Part shown: in pieces, positions 27,424-36,067 of the stretch
Numbering within the stretch: position 1 is the first letter of the stretch
How the letters are laid out: each line of letters begins with the position of its first letter
Assembly: GCF_022095675.1 (NCBI RefSeq)
Contig: NZ_JAHYSG010000068.1
Span: 3,893-67,892, forward strand
DNA: 64,000 nucleotides
DNA from: Dactylosporangium sp. AC04546
Lineage (GTDB): Bacteria; Actinomycetota; Actinomycetes; Mycobacteriales; Micromonosporaceae
Direction of reading: 5' to 3'
The notes under the pieces: model-generated
The model's input: the letters and a program-made list of their open reading frames with translations, nothing else
Databases searched by the model: none
Told to the model about the DNA's origin: nothing
Translations under genes and position numbers: made by a program

Positions 27424-27975
27424 GTGAAGCGACTGCTCGTCGTGCTCACCGCTTTCCTCCTGGCGGGCTGCGCCGCCGCCCCGGCGCAGCCCGCCCCCGG
27501 AGGCACGGCGTCGAAGTACTACAACGACACCGACGTGATGTTCAGCCAGATGATGGTCGCCCACGTCGGCCAGGGGCTGGAGATGGTCCGGCTGGCCCGC
27601 ACCAAGGCCGTCCGCGAGGACGTGCGCACGCTCGCCGCCGCGATCGACGTGACCGAGGCCGACGAGCTCAAGACGATGCAGATCTGGCTGCAGAGCTGGG
27701 GCCAGCCCCCGACCGCCGACCCGTCGTCCCACGCCGGCCACGGCGGCGCCCACGGCACGAGCGCGGCCGACATCGAGGCCCTGGGAACGTTGGACGGCCC
27801 GGAGTTCGAGCGGAAGTTCCTGACGATGCTGGTGGCGCACCAGCACAACGCGGTCGAGATCGCCCGGATGGAGACCGGCTCGGGCATCAACCCGGGGGCC
27901 CTCGACCTGGCCAAGCGCATCGACCAGTCGAGGACCGGCGAGATCCAGCAGATGCTCCGGTACCTCGACAGCTAA
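27424..27975 (+). CDS. DUF305-family lipoprotein
   Basis: A 183-residue lipoprotein. The lipobox LLAGC16 follows a short signal. The mature part shows the DUF305 repeat pattern DVMFSQMMVAHVGQGLEMVRLA and FLTMLVAHQHNAVEIARME, whose His/Met residues suggest metal (often copper) binding. GTG 27424 has GGAGG at 27415–27419. It lies 56 bases after the copper-dependent LPMO gene on the same strand, which makes a copper-handling link attractive but unproven. Confidence 0.85.
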   Translation: MKRLLVVLTAFLLAGCAAAPAQPAPGGTASKYYNDTDVMFSQMMVAHVGQGLEMVRLARTKAVREDVRTLAAAIDVTEADELKTMQIWLQSWGQPPTADPSSHAGHGGAHGTSAADIEALGTLDGPEFERKFLTMLVAHQHNAVEIARMETGSGINPGALDLAKRIDQSRTGEIQQMLRYLDS

Positions 27976-28503
27976 TCACTCACAGGCGATGCCGTCCTTG
28001 TCGGCGTCGAGCCGGTACACGTCGGGGCCGATGACCCGGATCGGTCCGGTGACGTAGACCGGCCCGTCGCCGCTGCCCCCGGCACAGTCCACGTCGGACG
28101 CGACCGGCACGCACGGCGAGTAGCTCGGGTGGCAGTTGTTCGCCGGCGGTTTCGTGGTCGGCTTCGGGGCCGGTTTCGTGGCCGGCTTCGTCGTGGTCGG
28201 TTTGGTGGCCGGCTGCGTCGGGGCCTGCGTGGTCTGCGTGGTCTGCGTGGCCGCCGGTGGCGTGGTCGTCGTTTCGGCGGCGCTTGTGGGCGCGGCGCTT
28301 GTGGGCGCGGCCGACTGGCTTCGCTGGACGGCCAGGGCGCCGTTCTTGGCCACGTCGGTCTTCTGCGTCTCCGGCTGGTCGCTGTTGCCGGCCGCGGCCA
28401 CGACGATGCCGCAGAACACGAACACCCCGAGCACGGCGGCGCCGACCACGACCCAGATGCCGTGGTTCGAGCGTTTCGGCTGGTGAGGCTGCGGATAGGT
28501 CAC
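27976..28503 (-). CDS. Membrane protein with C-terminal Excalibur calcium-binding domain
   Basis: A 175-residue protein with a short cytoplasmic start, one transmembrane helix (about 17–38), a long Thr/Pro/Lys-rich repetitive linker (TKPATKPAPKPTTKPP) that could span the wall, and an Excalibur domain ending LDADKDGIACE, the DxDxDGxxCE calcium loop. Its stop abuts the DUF305 stop with no spacer. Excalibur domains are surface modules of unknown detailed role. Confidence 0.85.
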   Translation of the reverse strand: MTYPQPHQPKRSNHGIWVVVGAAVLGVFVFCGIVVAAAGNSDQPETQKTDVAKNGALAVQRSQSAAPTSAAPTSAAETTTTPPAATQTTQTTQAPTQPATKPTTTKPATKPAPKPTTKPPANNCHPSYSPCVPVASDVDCAGGSGDGPVYVTGPIRVIGPDVYRLDADKDGIACE

Positions 28504-28586
28504 CCGGCGAAGTGTCCTCGGGAGCGACCCGGAAGGCAGTGGCCGGACGGCCGGTTTTGTCGGTCCCCGGTCGTAAACTCGGCCGC

Positions 28587-29825
28587 ATGTCGGTGGACTG
28601 GAAGAACTGGGCCGGAAACATCACCTTCGAGGCCGCGCGGGTGCACCGGCCGGAGTCGGTCGAGCAGGTGCAGGAGATCGTCTCCGCGGCCGAGCAGGTG
28701 CGGGTGCTGGGGTCCGGGCACTCGTTCAACCGCATCGCCGACACGACGGCCGACCTGGTCAGCGTTGCCGGGCTGCCGGCCGAGGTCCGCGTCGACGCCG
28801 AGCGGGGCACGGTGAGCGTCGCGGGCGGCGTGCGATACGGGGAGCTGGCCGCCCAGCTCGACGCCGCCGGCTATGCGCTGCACAACCTCGGGTCGCTGCC
28901 GCACATCTCGATCGCCGGGGCCGTCGCCACCGGCACGCACGGGTCCGGCGCGGGGCTGGGCAACCTGGCCACCGCGATCGCCGGGCTCCAGCTCGTCACG
29001 GCCGACGGCGAGCTGGTCGAGCTGCGCCGCGACGACCCGGACTTCGCCGGGGCGGTGGTCGCGCTGGGGGCGCTGGGCGTGGTGGTCCGGGTGGAGCTGG
29101 ACATCTCCCCGACCTATCAGGTGCGCCAGACGGTCTACGAGGACCTGCCCCGCGCCCGGGTGGACGCGCACTGGGCCGAGCTCGCCACGAGTGCCTATAG
29201 CGTGAGCCTCTTCACCGACTGGTCCGGCGACACGGTCAACCAGGTCTGGCTCAAGCGGCTCGACGACGGCGAGGCGGCGCCGGCGGAGCTGTTCGGGGCG
29301 CGGCCGGCCGACGGGCCGCGGCACCCGATCTCGGGGGTCTCGCCGGTCAACTGCACCGAGCAGGGCGACGTGCCCGGGCCGTGGCACACCCGGCTGCCGC
29401 ACTTCCGGCTGGAGTTCACCCCGAGCAGCGGCGAGGAGCTGCAGTCGGAGTTCTTCGTGGCCCGGCAGGACGCGGTCGCCGCGTTCGCCGCCGTCGAGCG
29501 GGTCCGCCACCTGGTGACGCCTGTGCTGCAGATCTCCGAGGTGCGCGTGGTGGCCGCCGACGACCTGTGGCTCAGCCCGCACTACCGCCGCGACAGCGTG
29601 GCGCTGCACTTCACCTGGGTGCCCGACACCGAGGCGGTCCTGCCGGCGGTGGCGGCGCTGGAGGCCGAGCTGGCGCCGTTCGGGGCGCGGCCGCACTGGG
29701 GGAAGGTGTTCCACACCGCCCCGGATTACGAGCGGATGGGCGACTTCCGGGCCCTCGCCGCGCGGCTCGACCCGCAGGGCAAGTTCCGCAACGCGTTCGT
29801 GCGGCGCCATCTGTTCGGGGAGTAG
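28587..29825 (+). CDS. aldO: FAD-linked alditol oxidase
   Basis: A 412-residue VAO-type flavoprotein close in length to Streptomyces coelicolor AldO (418). His45 in VLGSGHSFNR is the covalent FAD attachment site. GTHGSGAGLGN binds FAD. SEVRVV provides the Glu and Arg, and HWGKVF the Lys, of the polyol-oxidising active site. AldO oxidises xylitol and sorbitol at C1, producing H2O2. Start is ATG 28587. D-arabinono-lactone oxidase is a related alternative, but the active-site set favours alditol oxidase. Confidence 0.85.
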   Translation: MSVDWKNWAGNITFEAARVHRPESVEQVQEIVSAAEQVRVLGSGHSFNRIADTTADLVSVAGLPAEVRVDAERGTVSVAGGVRYGELAAQLDAAGYALHNLGSLPHISIAGAVATGTHGSGAGLGNLATAIAGLQLVTADGELVELRRDDPDFAGAVVALGALGVVVRVELDISPTYQVRQTVYEDLPRARVDAHWAELATSAYSVSLFTDWSGDTVNQVWLKRLDDGEAAPAELFGARPADGPRHPISGVSPVNCTEQGDVPGPWHTRLPHFRLEFTPSSGEELQSEFFVARQDAVAAFAAVERVRHLVTPVLQISEVRVVAADDLWLSPHYRRDSVALHFTWVPDTEAVLPAVAALEAELAPFGARPHWGKVFHTAPDYERMGDFRALAARLDPQGKFRNAFVRRHLFGE

Positions 29826-29835
29826 GGTTCCGACC

Positions 29836-30624
29836 GTGCGTATCGCTCGTTTTGCCCACAGCAGTGGGATGTCGTTCGGGGTCGTCGAGGGCGAGCCGGC
29901 GGCGGGCCTGACCGGCCTGACCGTCGCCGAGATCGACGGTCACCCGTTCGGGGAGATCCGGTTCACCGGCCAGCGCTGGGCGGTCGCCGACGTCCGCCTG
30001 CTCTCGCCGATGCTCCCCAGCAAGGTCGTGTGCGTGGGGCGCAACTACGCCGACCACGCCGCGGAGCTCGGCAACGACGTGCCGAAGGAGCCGCTGCTCT
30101 TCCTGAAGCCGTCCACCTCGATCATCGGCCCCAACGACGCGATCCGGCTGCCCACGCAGTCCCAGCAGGTCGAGCACGAGGCCGAGCTGGCCGTCGTGAT
30201 CGGCGTCACGGGCGCCCGCCGGGTCGACCGGGCCGGCGCCGCGGCCGCGATCTTCGGCTACACCTGCGCCAACGACGTCACCGCCCGCGACCTGCAGCGC
30301 AAGGACGTGCAGTTCACGCGGGCGAAGGGCTTCGACTCCTTCTGCCCGATCGGCCCGTGGATCGTGACCGGCATCGACGTCGGCGACGTCGAGGTCCGCT
30401 GCGAGGTCAACGAGGAGGTCCGCCAGCTCGGCCGCACCAAGGACATGGTCTTCGACGTCCCGACCCTGGTGTCATATGTGTCACACGTCATGACCCTGCT
30501 CCCGGGCGACGTGATCCTCACCGGCACCCCCGCCGGCGTAGGGCCCTTGGCCGCCGGCGACACCGTCGAGGTCTCGATCGAGGGCATCGGCGCCCTCACC
30601 AACCGCGTCCTGACCCTGGATTAG
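29836..30624 (+). CDS. Fumarylacetoacetate hydrolase-family protein
   Basis: A 262-residue FAH-fold enzyme. The catalytic domain starts at KVVCVGRNYADHAAELG and includes the metal-binding EHEAELAVVIG, YTCANDVTARDLQ and LLPGDVILTGTPAGVGPL motifs. Actinobacterial members are variously acylpyruvate hydrolases, oxaloacetate decarboxylases or isomerases, and the sequence does not decide. The start is a GTG 10 bases after aldO. The usual actinobacterial neighbour gltX is not present downstream; instead tRNA genes follow. Confidence 0.85.
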   Translation: MRIARFAHSSGMSFGVVEGEPAAGLTGLTVAEIDGHPFGEIRFTGQRWAVADVRLLSPMLPSKVVCVGRNYADHAAELGNDVPKEPLLFLKPSTSIIGPNDAIRLPTQSQQVEHEAELAVVIGVTGARRVDRAGAAAAIFGYTCANDVTARDLQRKDVQFTRAKGFDSFCPIGPWIVTGIDVGDVEVRCEVNEEVRQLGRTKDMVFDVPTLVSYVSHVMTLLPGDVILTGTPAGVGPLAAGDTVEVSIEGIGALTNRVLTLD

Positions 30625-30697
30625 GCGGCTTCGCGACAACCGATTTGGCGGCGGAGGGGGACTCCGGTAAAGTTCTCTTTCGGCGCGAGAGCGTCGA

Positions 30698-30769
30698 TGG
30701 GGTATGGGGTAATTGGCAGCCCAACTGATTCTGGTTCAGTTAGTCTAGGTTCGAGTCCTGGTACCCCAG
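30698..30769 (+). tRNA. tRNA-Gln (anticodon CTG)
   Basis: A cloverleaf with acceptor TGGGGTA/TACCCCA (30698–30704 with 30762–30768) and discriminator G. The anticodon stem ACTGA/TCAGT encloses the loop TTCTGGT with CTG at 30731–30733, and there is a GGTTCGAGTCC T-arm. The CCA end is not encoded. Confidence 0.96.
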
Positions 30770-30833
30770 CGCCGCAGCAAGATCGCGGTGCTGTAGTGTT
30801 TCACCGCACGACAGCAACACAAGGAAGTACTGG

Positions 30834-30909
30834 GGCCCCGTCGTCTAGCGGCCCAGGACGCCGCCCTCTCAAGGCGGTAGCGCCGGTTCGAATCCGGTCG
30901 GGGCTACCA
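30834..30909 (+). tRNA. tRNA-Glu (anticodon CTC)
   Basis: Acceptor GGCCCCG/CGGGGCT with a first-pair G-U. The anticodon stem CCGCC/GGCGG encloses the loop CTCTCAA with CTC at 30868–30870, and the T-arm contains GGTTCGAATCC. Unlike the neighbouring tRNA-Gln, CCA is encoded (30907–30909). Confidence 0.96.
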
Positions 30910-31645
30910 CCGTTCAGGCCGCGCACTCCTCTCCGGGAGCGCGCGGCCTGCTTGGTTTTCCGGCCCCCACCTCCCGCGCAGACGGCCCGCTCGCTTGCCG
31001 GGCCGCCCCGCAAGCGCGTGGCCAGCTCAGATCTCAGGCCGCGAGCCGACCCGCCGAGTTCGACCCGCCGCCCGTTCGACCGGCAGCGCCCGGCCCCCAC
31101 CGGCGGCGAGTTCGTCGAGCGACCCCGCTCGGCTCCCAGACCCGGCCCCCATCCCCTGCGATCGTGGGGTCCACCCCGGTCCGCTTGGCCGAGGCACGCG
31201 ACTCAGCGCCCCGCCCGGTTCCGGCCAGTGCCCCTCCCGGCAGTCGTGTGGCTCACCCGGCGTTCAGCGTGGCGAGGCCCAACGCGCCGAGCTCGGCCCG
31301 GGCCCCGCCCCGCAGTCGTGCCGCGCGCCCGGGATCAGCGTGGCGAGACACAACCCGCGACGTTCGGCCCAGACCCTGGCCCCGCGAGCCTCAGGCGCGC
31401 CCCGGACCAGCCTGGCGAGACACAGCCCACGACGTTCGGCCGAGGACCCGCCCCGCGGGCCTCAGGCGCGCCTGAGATCGGTGTGGCGGGGCAGGACCGG
31501 CGATCCGAGGTTCGGGCCGCGACCCTGCCCGCAAGCGCCCGCCCCACCGGCGCTCCGCGAACTGGCAGCCTGCTCTGTTTCACAGTGTCGCCGACGCGCG
31601 GACGTCGGGTGGCCTCCCCGACGTCCGCGAATCACGAAGGGGTTG
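30910..31645. other. Gene-free GC-rich stretch downstream of tRNA-Glu
   Basis: About 740 bases without a convincing gene. Open frames on both strands run through it, but they also cross the tRNA genes or the ABC transporter antisense and have no family resemblance or ribosome-binding site. A degenerate tandem repeat occupies its middle (see separate entry). No integrase, transposase or clear attachment duplicate was seen. Confidence 0.7.
31183..31545. repeat. Degenerate tandem repeat, period about 71–72 bp
   Basis: Copies aligned at the core AGCGTGGCGAG start at 31266, 31337, 31409 and 31480, that is at intervals of 71, 72 and 71. A more divergent copy begins near 31183. Shared elements include CGTTCGGCC, CTCAGGCGCGCC and CAGTCGTG. 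The 71-base steps break any reading frame, so the array is non-coding. Boundaries are approximate. Confidence 0.75.
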
Positions 31646-32446
31646 TCAGGCGTCCCGGCGTTTGAACAAGTAGGACGCCGTGGCCAGCAGGAGGACCGTC
31701 CAGCCCGCGAAGACCGCCAGGCCCTCCCACGGGGTCAGCAGCGCGCCCGGGGAGACCGTCGGCTGGAAGATCAGCTGGCCCGCGTTCGTCGGCATCCAGG
31801 CGTTCACGTGGGCGCCCCAGGAGCCGGGCAGGAGCGATGTCAGGTTCGACACGATCAGGATCAGGCCCAGGACCGCCGTGATCGCGCCCGCCGTGTAGCG
31901 GACGATCGCGCCCACCGCCAGCGAGAACAGGCCCAGCACGGCCATGAACAGGCCGGCGCCGATCACCGAGCGGAGGACCCCCGGGGCGTCCAGGGACAGC
32001 TCCACGTGCGGGGACAGGATCGCCCGGCCCAGGAAGAAGGCGGCGAAGGACAGCAGCTCGCCGACGACCAGCATCAGGGCGGTGAACACGCCCACCTTCG
32101 CGGCCAGGACCGTCAGGCGGCGCGGCTGGGACTGGAGCGTGGAGCGGATCATGCCGGTGGTGTACTCGGCCGAGATCACCAGCACGCCCAGGACGGCGAT
32201 CACGAGCTGGCTGATGTACACCGGGCGGGCGATCACCAGCTCCAGCGGGTACTTCCGCAGGAGCTCCTGCGTGCCCGGGTCCGTGGAGTTCCACTGGCGC
32301 ATGACGCTCCACGCGATCACCGACATGAGGCCCAGCGAGATGCCGGCCATCGCCACCAAAGACCAGACGGTCGAGCGGACCGTCCGCAGTTTGGTCCACT
32401 CCGAGCGGACCATGCCGGGCAGGCCGGCCCGTGCGATGACGGTCAT
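31646..32446 (-). CDS. ABC-2 type transporter permease
   Basis: A 266-residue integral membrane protein with about six hydrophobic helices and the typical ABC-2 opening VRSEWTKLRTVRSTVWSLVA. ISAEYTTGMIRSTL is the characteristic short motif after the second helix. It overlaps the ATP-binding gene by 4 bases (ATGA), so the two subunits are translationally coupled. Export substrate is unknown; such pairs often confer drug or lantibiotic tolerance. Confidence 0.88.
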   Translation of the reverse strand: MTVIARAGLPGMVRSEWTKLRTVRSTVWSLVAMAGISLGLMSVIAWSVMRQWNSTDPGTQELLRKYPLELVIARPVYISQLVIAVLGVLVISAEYTTGMIRSTLQSQPRRLTVLAAKVGVFTALMLVVGELLSFAAFFLGRAILSPHVELSLDAPGVLRSVIGAGLFMAVLGLFSLAVGAIVRYTAGAITAVLGLILIVSNLTSLLPGSWGAHVNAWMPTNAGQLIFQPTVSPGALLTPWEGLAVFAGWTVLLLATASYLFKRRDA

Positions 32447-33363
32447 GACGACTCCCCCAGTGGTGCGGCCTGGTACTCGACGCTGTCGCGGGTCAGTTCC
32501 ATGAAGGCCTGCTCCAGCGAGGCCTGCAGGGGCGACAGCTCGTACAGCCGGATCCCGTGCTCGAAGGCCAGGTCACCGACACGCTCGGCGGGCAGCTCGG
32601 TCACGAGCAGGGCGCCGTCGGACGACGTCGTCGTCTTGCCGCCGGCCTGCGCCACGACGGCGGCCAGCGCGGACGGCGACGACGCGCGGACCCGCAGGGC
32701 CAGCGCCGAGTTGCGCTCGATGAACTCGCGGACCGTGCAGTCGGCGATCATCCGGCCGCGGCCGATGACGAGCAGGTGGTCGGCGGTGTGCTCCATCTCC
32801 GACATGAGGTGGCTGGAGACGAGGACGGTGCGGCCCTCGGCGGCCAGGGACTTCATGAGGTTGCGGATCCACAGGATGCCCTCGGGGTCGAGCCCGTTGA
32901 CCGGCTCGTCGAACATCAGAATGCGCGGGTCGCCGAGCAGGGCGGCCGCGATGCCGAGCCGCTGGCCCATGCCCAGCGAGAAGCCCTTGGACCGCTTGCG
33001 CGCCACCTGCGTGAGCCCGACGGTCTCCAGCACCTCGTCGACCCGCCGCCGCGGCAGGTTGTTGCTCTGCGCGAGGCAGAGGAGGTGGTTGTACGCGCTG
33101 CGGCCGCCGTGGATCGCCTTGGCGTCGAGCAGCGCGCCGACCTCCCGCATCGGACTGTTCATCGCCGCGAACGGCCGGCCGTTGACCGTGACCCGACCGG
33201 CGGTCGGGGTGTCGAGGCCGACGATCATGCGCATGGTCGTCGACTTGCCCGCGCCGTTCGGGCCGAGGAACCCGGTGACCTGACCGGGCCGCACGGTGAA
33301 CGAGAGCCCGTCGACGGCGACCCGTTCGCCGTACCGTTTCGTGAGGCCGACAGCCTCGATCAT
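32443..33363 (-). CDS. ABC transporter ATP-binding protein
   Basis: A 306-residue ATPase. Walker A is GPNGAGKST, the signature is a variant SLGMGQRLGIAAALLG, and Walker B is ILMFDEP with NGLDPEG. The C-terminal 90 residues are the extension usual in DrrA/BcrA-type exporters. I chose ATG 33363; the longer frame adds 79 residues of intergenic DNA. It pairs with the downstream permease. Confidence 0.92.
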   Translation of the reverse strand: MIEAVGLTKRYGERVAVDGLSFTVRPGQVTGFLGPNGAGKSTTMRMIVGLDTPTAGRVTVNGRPFAAMNSPMREVGALLDAKAIHGGRSAYNHLLCLAQSNNLPRRRVDEVLETVGLTQVARKRSKGFSLGMGQRLGIAAALLGDPRILMFDEPVNGLDPEGILWIRNLMKSLAAEGRTVLVSSHLMSEMEHTADHLLVIGRGRMIADCTVREFIERNSALALRVRASSPSALAAVVAQAGGKTTTSSDGALLVTELPAERVGDLAFEHGIRLYELSPLQASLEQAFMELTRDSVEYQAAPLGESS

Positions 33364-33446
33364 GACTGGTCCTTCCCTCGGTGTGCCTGCCAGGGGAAGG
33401 TAGGGCGGTTGTGCTGTGACGGCGGTGAGAGAAGCTGTGACCCGGC

Positions 33447-33905
33447 TCAGCGGGGCCGTTCGTAGGTCATGTCGAACTCGCGGAGCCAGGTGCGGCCGTC
33501 CTTGGACCACTCCCAGTGCGCGACGATCCGGTACCCGTTCGAGCTGATGGTCCCCGTGAAGCGCTGGTGGAAGCCCTCCGCCGCGCGCCAGATCCGCCAC
33601 TCACGGTCGACCAGGGTCATGTCGTAGACGCGGAAGGCGCCCCGCGCGTCGGAGTACAGCTGCGTGAACCGGTCCGCGGCGTCGTCGTAGCCGATCACCG
33701 AGACGGTCGGGAACGGGGTGTTGTCGAGCCACTCCTGGGGCACGTCTTCGCCGGGTGGGCCGCCGTCGGCGCGCTGGATGAGGAACTCGCCCTCGTCGGC
33801 CCACGCGAAGCTCGTCCAGCCCTTGCTGGTCACCACGCCGCCGACGGTCGTCTCAACGTCCCACAATCCCAGCAGCGGCCGCAGCCGCCGCCGAACCTCG
33901 CTCAT
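33447..33905 (-). CDS. Small beta-rich protein of unknown function (DUF1579-like)
   Basis: A 152-residue soluble protein with alternating aromatic/charged beta-strand pattern (GLWDVETTVGG, WRIWRAAEGFHQRFTGTIS, YRIVAHWEWSKDG). It resembles calycin/DUF1579-type proteins that test as weight-balanced beta barrels, but I cannot assign the family firmly. It lies 83 bases upstream of the ABC pair on the same strand. No catalytic motif is seen. Confidence 0.6.
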   Translation of the reverse strand: MSEVRRRLRPLLGLWDVETTVGGVVTSKGWTSFAWADEGEFLIQRADGGPPGEDVPQEWLDNTPFPTVSVIGYDDAADRFTQLYSDARGAFRVYDMTLVDREWRIWRAAEGFHQRFTGTISSNGYRIVAHWEWSKDGRTWLREFDMTYERPR

Positions 33906-33965
33906 CCCGTCCGCCTCCGTTCCGCAGGGTCCGGGGTCGACAAGATCCTAGGGCGCCCCGGTGTG

Positions 33966-34748
33966 TCAAGGGCCTGCGAGCAAGCGTTCGCACTCCGCCA
34001 GTAGCCGGGACCGCAGCGGCGCCGCGCGGTCGGCGAAGGCACGCTGTGCCTCGACGTAGCGGGCCCGGCCCTCCGCCGTCTCGATGGGCACCGGCTCGTA
34101 GCCGAGAGCGGCCAGGTCGTACGGCGAGGCCTGCATGTCGAGCGTGCGGATGTCGCGGGCCAGCTCGAAGCAGTCGGCGACGAGCTCGGCCGGCACCAGC
34201 GGGGCCAGCTTGTACGCGTGCTTGTAGAGGTCCATGTTCGCGTGCAGGCAGCCGGGCTGCTCGAGCGCGTGCTGAGCCTCGCGGGTCGGCTGGAGCAGGT
34301 TCAGCGGCCGGGCGGGCTCGGTATAGAAGCGGAACGCGTCGAAGTGGCTGCACCGTATCCGCGCGCCCGCGACGACGGCGTCGGTGCCGGCGGCGCCGAG
34401 CCGCAGCGGCCAGGCGTTGTGCCGCACCTGCTCGTGGGTCTGCCGGTAGACCATGGCCCACTCGTGCAGGCCGAAGCAGCCGAGGTGCGGCGGGCGCGAG
34501 GCGGTGGCGGCCAGCAGGTCCCGGATCCACTCGACGGCGGGGCGGCGCCGCTCGTCCAGCACACCGCCGGGGAACCAGCGGCGCAGCTGGGCCGGCCGGT
34601 ACGAGTAGTAGGTGAACAGGAAGTCCTCGACGGGATGCTTCTCGCCCCGGCGCCGGCGGGCCAGGTGCGGCTCGATCCAGGCGTCGACGCGTGCCTCGTG
34701 AGCGGCCCGGCGGGCCGCCCACGTGGACTGGTCGAGGACCGGAAGCAC
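33966..34748 (-). CDS. Conserved protein often labelled 3-methyladenine DNA glycosylase; function uncertain
   Basis: A 260-residue soluble protein with many conserved aromatic and His residues (EDFLFTYYSYRPAQLRRWFPG, GCFGLHEWAMVYR, RIRCSHFDAFRFYT, PGCLHANMDLYKHAYKLAPL). Relatives in actinobacterial genomes carry the name 3-methyladenine DNA glycosylase, but I see no helix-hairpin-helix/GPD or AAG/MPG motif that would justify it. The conserved His residues suggest a metal enzyme. It diverges from the PQQ-type lipoprotein gene. Confidence 0.65.
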   Translation of the reverse strand: MLPVLDQSTWAARRAAHEARVDAWIEPHLARRRRGEKHPVEDFLFTYYSYRPAQLRRWFPGGVLDERRRPAVEWIRDLLAATASRPPHLGCFGLHEWAMVYRQTHEQVRHNAWPLRLGAAGTDAVVAGARIRCSHFDAFRFYTEPARPLNLLQPTREAQHALEQPGCLHANMDLYKHAYKLAPLVPAELVADCFELARDIRTLDMQASPYDLAALGYEPVPIETAEGRARYVEAQRAFADRAAPLRSRLLAECERLLAGP

Positions 34749-34771
34749 GTGCCAAGGGTAGCGTCATCGGC

Positions 34772-36067
34772 ATGCGCAAGCTCTGGGCCGCCGTCCTCGC
34801 CGGCGCGATCGCGCTCGCCGCCTGTACCAACAGCGATCACAGCGAGCAGCCGCCCGAGCAAGCGACCGGTCAACCCGGAAGCCCGGAGGAAAGCCCGCCG
34901 ACCAGAACGCCGGTGCAGGTACCGACCGGCCTGAACGCGGCGCCGTTCGACCAGCCGCGATACCTCGACGTGCCCGCCGGCTGGACGGTCGCCGTGTATG
35001 CGCGGATCGACAAGGCCCGCTTCCTGGCCCTGACCCCCAGCGGCGACCTGCTCGTGTCGCAGCCGTCGACCGGAAAGATCCACATCGTCCGCGCCGGCAA
35101 GGTCACCGAGTTCGTCAGCGGCCTGCGCCAGCCCCACGACATGGTGTTCGCCCAGCTCGGCGGCAAGATGTACCTCTTCGTCGCCGAGTCGCACCGCGTG
35201 CAGCGCTACCCGTACACCGACGGCGACCTCAAGGCCCAGCCCGGCCAGGTCGTCGTCGACGGCCTGCCCGACAGCAGCACGCCCGAGCTGCGCGGCAGCT
35301 ACGCGCACCAGCTGAAGAACATCGCCGTGCACGGCGACCGGCTGTACCTCTCGATCGCCAGCACCTGCAACGCGTGCGTGTCCGACACCGTCAGCGACCC
35401 GCGGCGCGCCGCCATCTACACCTACGCCGCCGCGGGCACCAACGCCGAGCGCAAGCTGCTGGCCACCGGCATCCGCAACGCCGAGGGGCTCGCGTTCCGG
35501 CCCGGCACCGACGAGCTGTGGGCCGTCGTGAACAACCGCGACAACACGCTGGTGCCCGACGACCGCGACGTCGACGGCGACGGCCAGTCGGACAAGGGCA
35601 AGCGGATGGCGCAGTTCGTCGACGACTACCCGATCGAGCCGTTCATCAAGGTGCGTGACGGCGGGTTCTACGGCTGGCCGTTCTGCAACCCTGACGGCAA
35701 GGGCGGCTTCGACCGCGACTACGAGCTCAACCGCGACGGTCAGCGGGCCGACTGCGCCAAGGCCGACCCGATCGCGCTCGGCCTCCCCCCGCACAGCGCG
35801 CCGCTCGGCCTGACGTTCTACAGGGACGGTGCGGTCGTGCCGCTGCACGGCTCGTGGAACAGCACCAAGCCGGCCGGCTACAAGGTGCAGTTCATCCCGT
35901 TCGGCAACGGCACTCCGGGCGCCGCGACCGACCTGGTGACCGGCTTCGTCGGGCCCGATGGCAGGTGGTGGGGGCGCCCGGTGGACGCCGCCGCCGACCG
36001 CGACGGATCGCTCCTCGTCAGTGACGACGGCAGCGGTACCGTCTATCGCCTCACGCCTTCGAAATAG
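34772..36067 (+). CDS. PQQ-type soluble sugar dehydrogenase-like lipoprotein
   Basis: A 431-residue lipoprotein. The lipobox LAAC18 is followed by about 35 Pro/Glu-rich residues and then a six-bladed beta-propeller resembling soluble glucose/sorbosone dehydrogenases (YARIDKARFLALTPSGDLLVSQP, GLRQPHDMVF, GIRNAEGLAFRPGTDELWAVVNNRD, PLGLTFYRDGAVVPLHGSWN). Family members use PQQ to oxidise sugars at the cell surface. No PQQ-synthesis gene is in view. Its 3' end overlaps the convergent debranching-type gene by 17 bases. Confidence 0.85.
   Translation: MRKLWAAVLAGAIALAACTNSDHSEQPPEQATGQPGSPEESPPTRTPVQVPTGLNAAPFDQPRYLDVPAGWTVAVYARIDKARFLALTPSGDLLVSQPSTGKIHIVRAGKVTEFVSGLRQPHDMVFAQLGGKMYLFVAESHRVQRYPYTDGDLKAQPGQVVVDGLPDSSTPELRGSYAHQLKNIAVHGDRLYLSIASTCNACVSDTVSDPRRAAIYTYAAAGTNAERKLLATGIRNAEGLAFRPGTDELWAVVNNRDNTLVPDDRDVDGDGQSDKGKRMAQFVDDYPIEPFIKVRDGGFYGWPFCNPDGKGGFDRDYELNRDGQRADCAKADPIALGLPPHSAPLGLTFYRDGAVVPLHGSWNSTKPAGYKVQFIPFGNGTPGAATDLVTGFVGPDGRWWGRPVDAAADRDGSLLVSDDGSGTVYRLTPSK

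Noticed and set aside
31183..31545. 71–72 bp repeats as a CRISPR array or coding repeat
   Set aside because: There is no conserved short repeat with unique spacers, no cas genes, and 71-base steps disrupt every frame.
30834..31645. Integrated element at tRNA-Glu
   Set aside because: No integrase, no duplicate of the tRNA 3' end and no phage or plasmid genes were found in the following DNA.
30697..33283. Long plus-strand open frames running from tRNA-Gln through the repeat region and across the ABC transporter
   Set aside because: They cross both tRNA genes or run antisense to two clear ABC genes, have no ribosome-binding site and give Arg/Pro-rich translations typical of GC-rich shadow frames.
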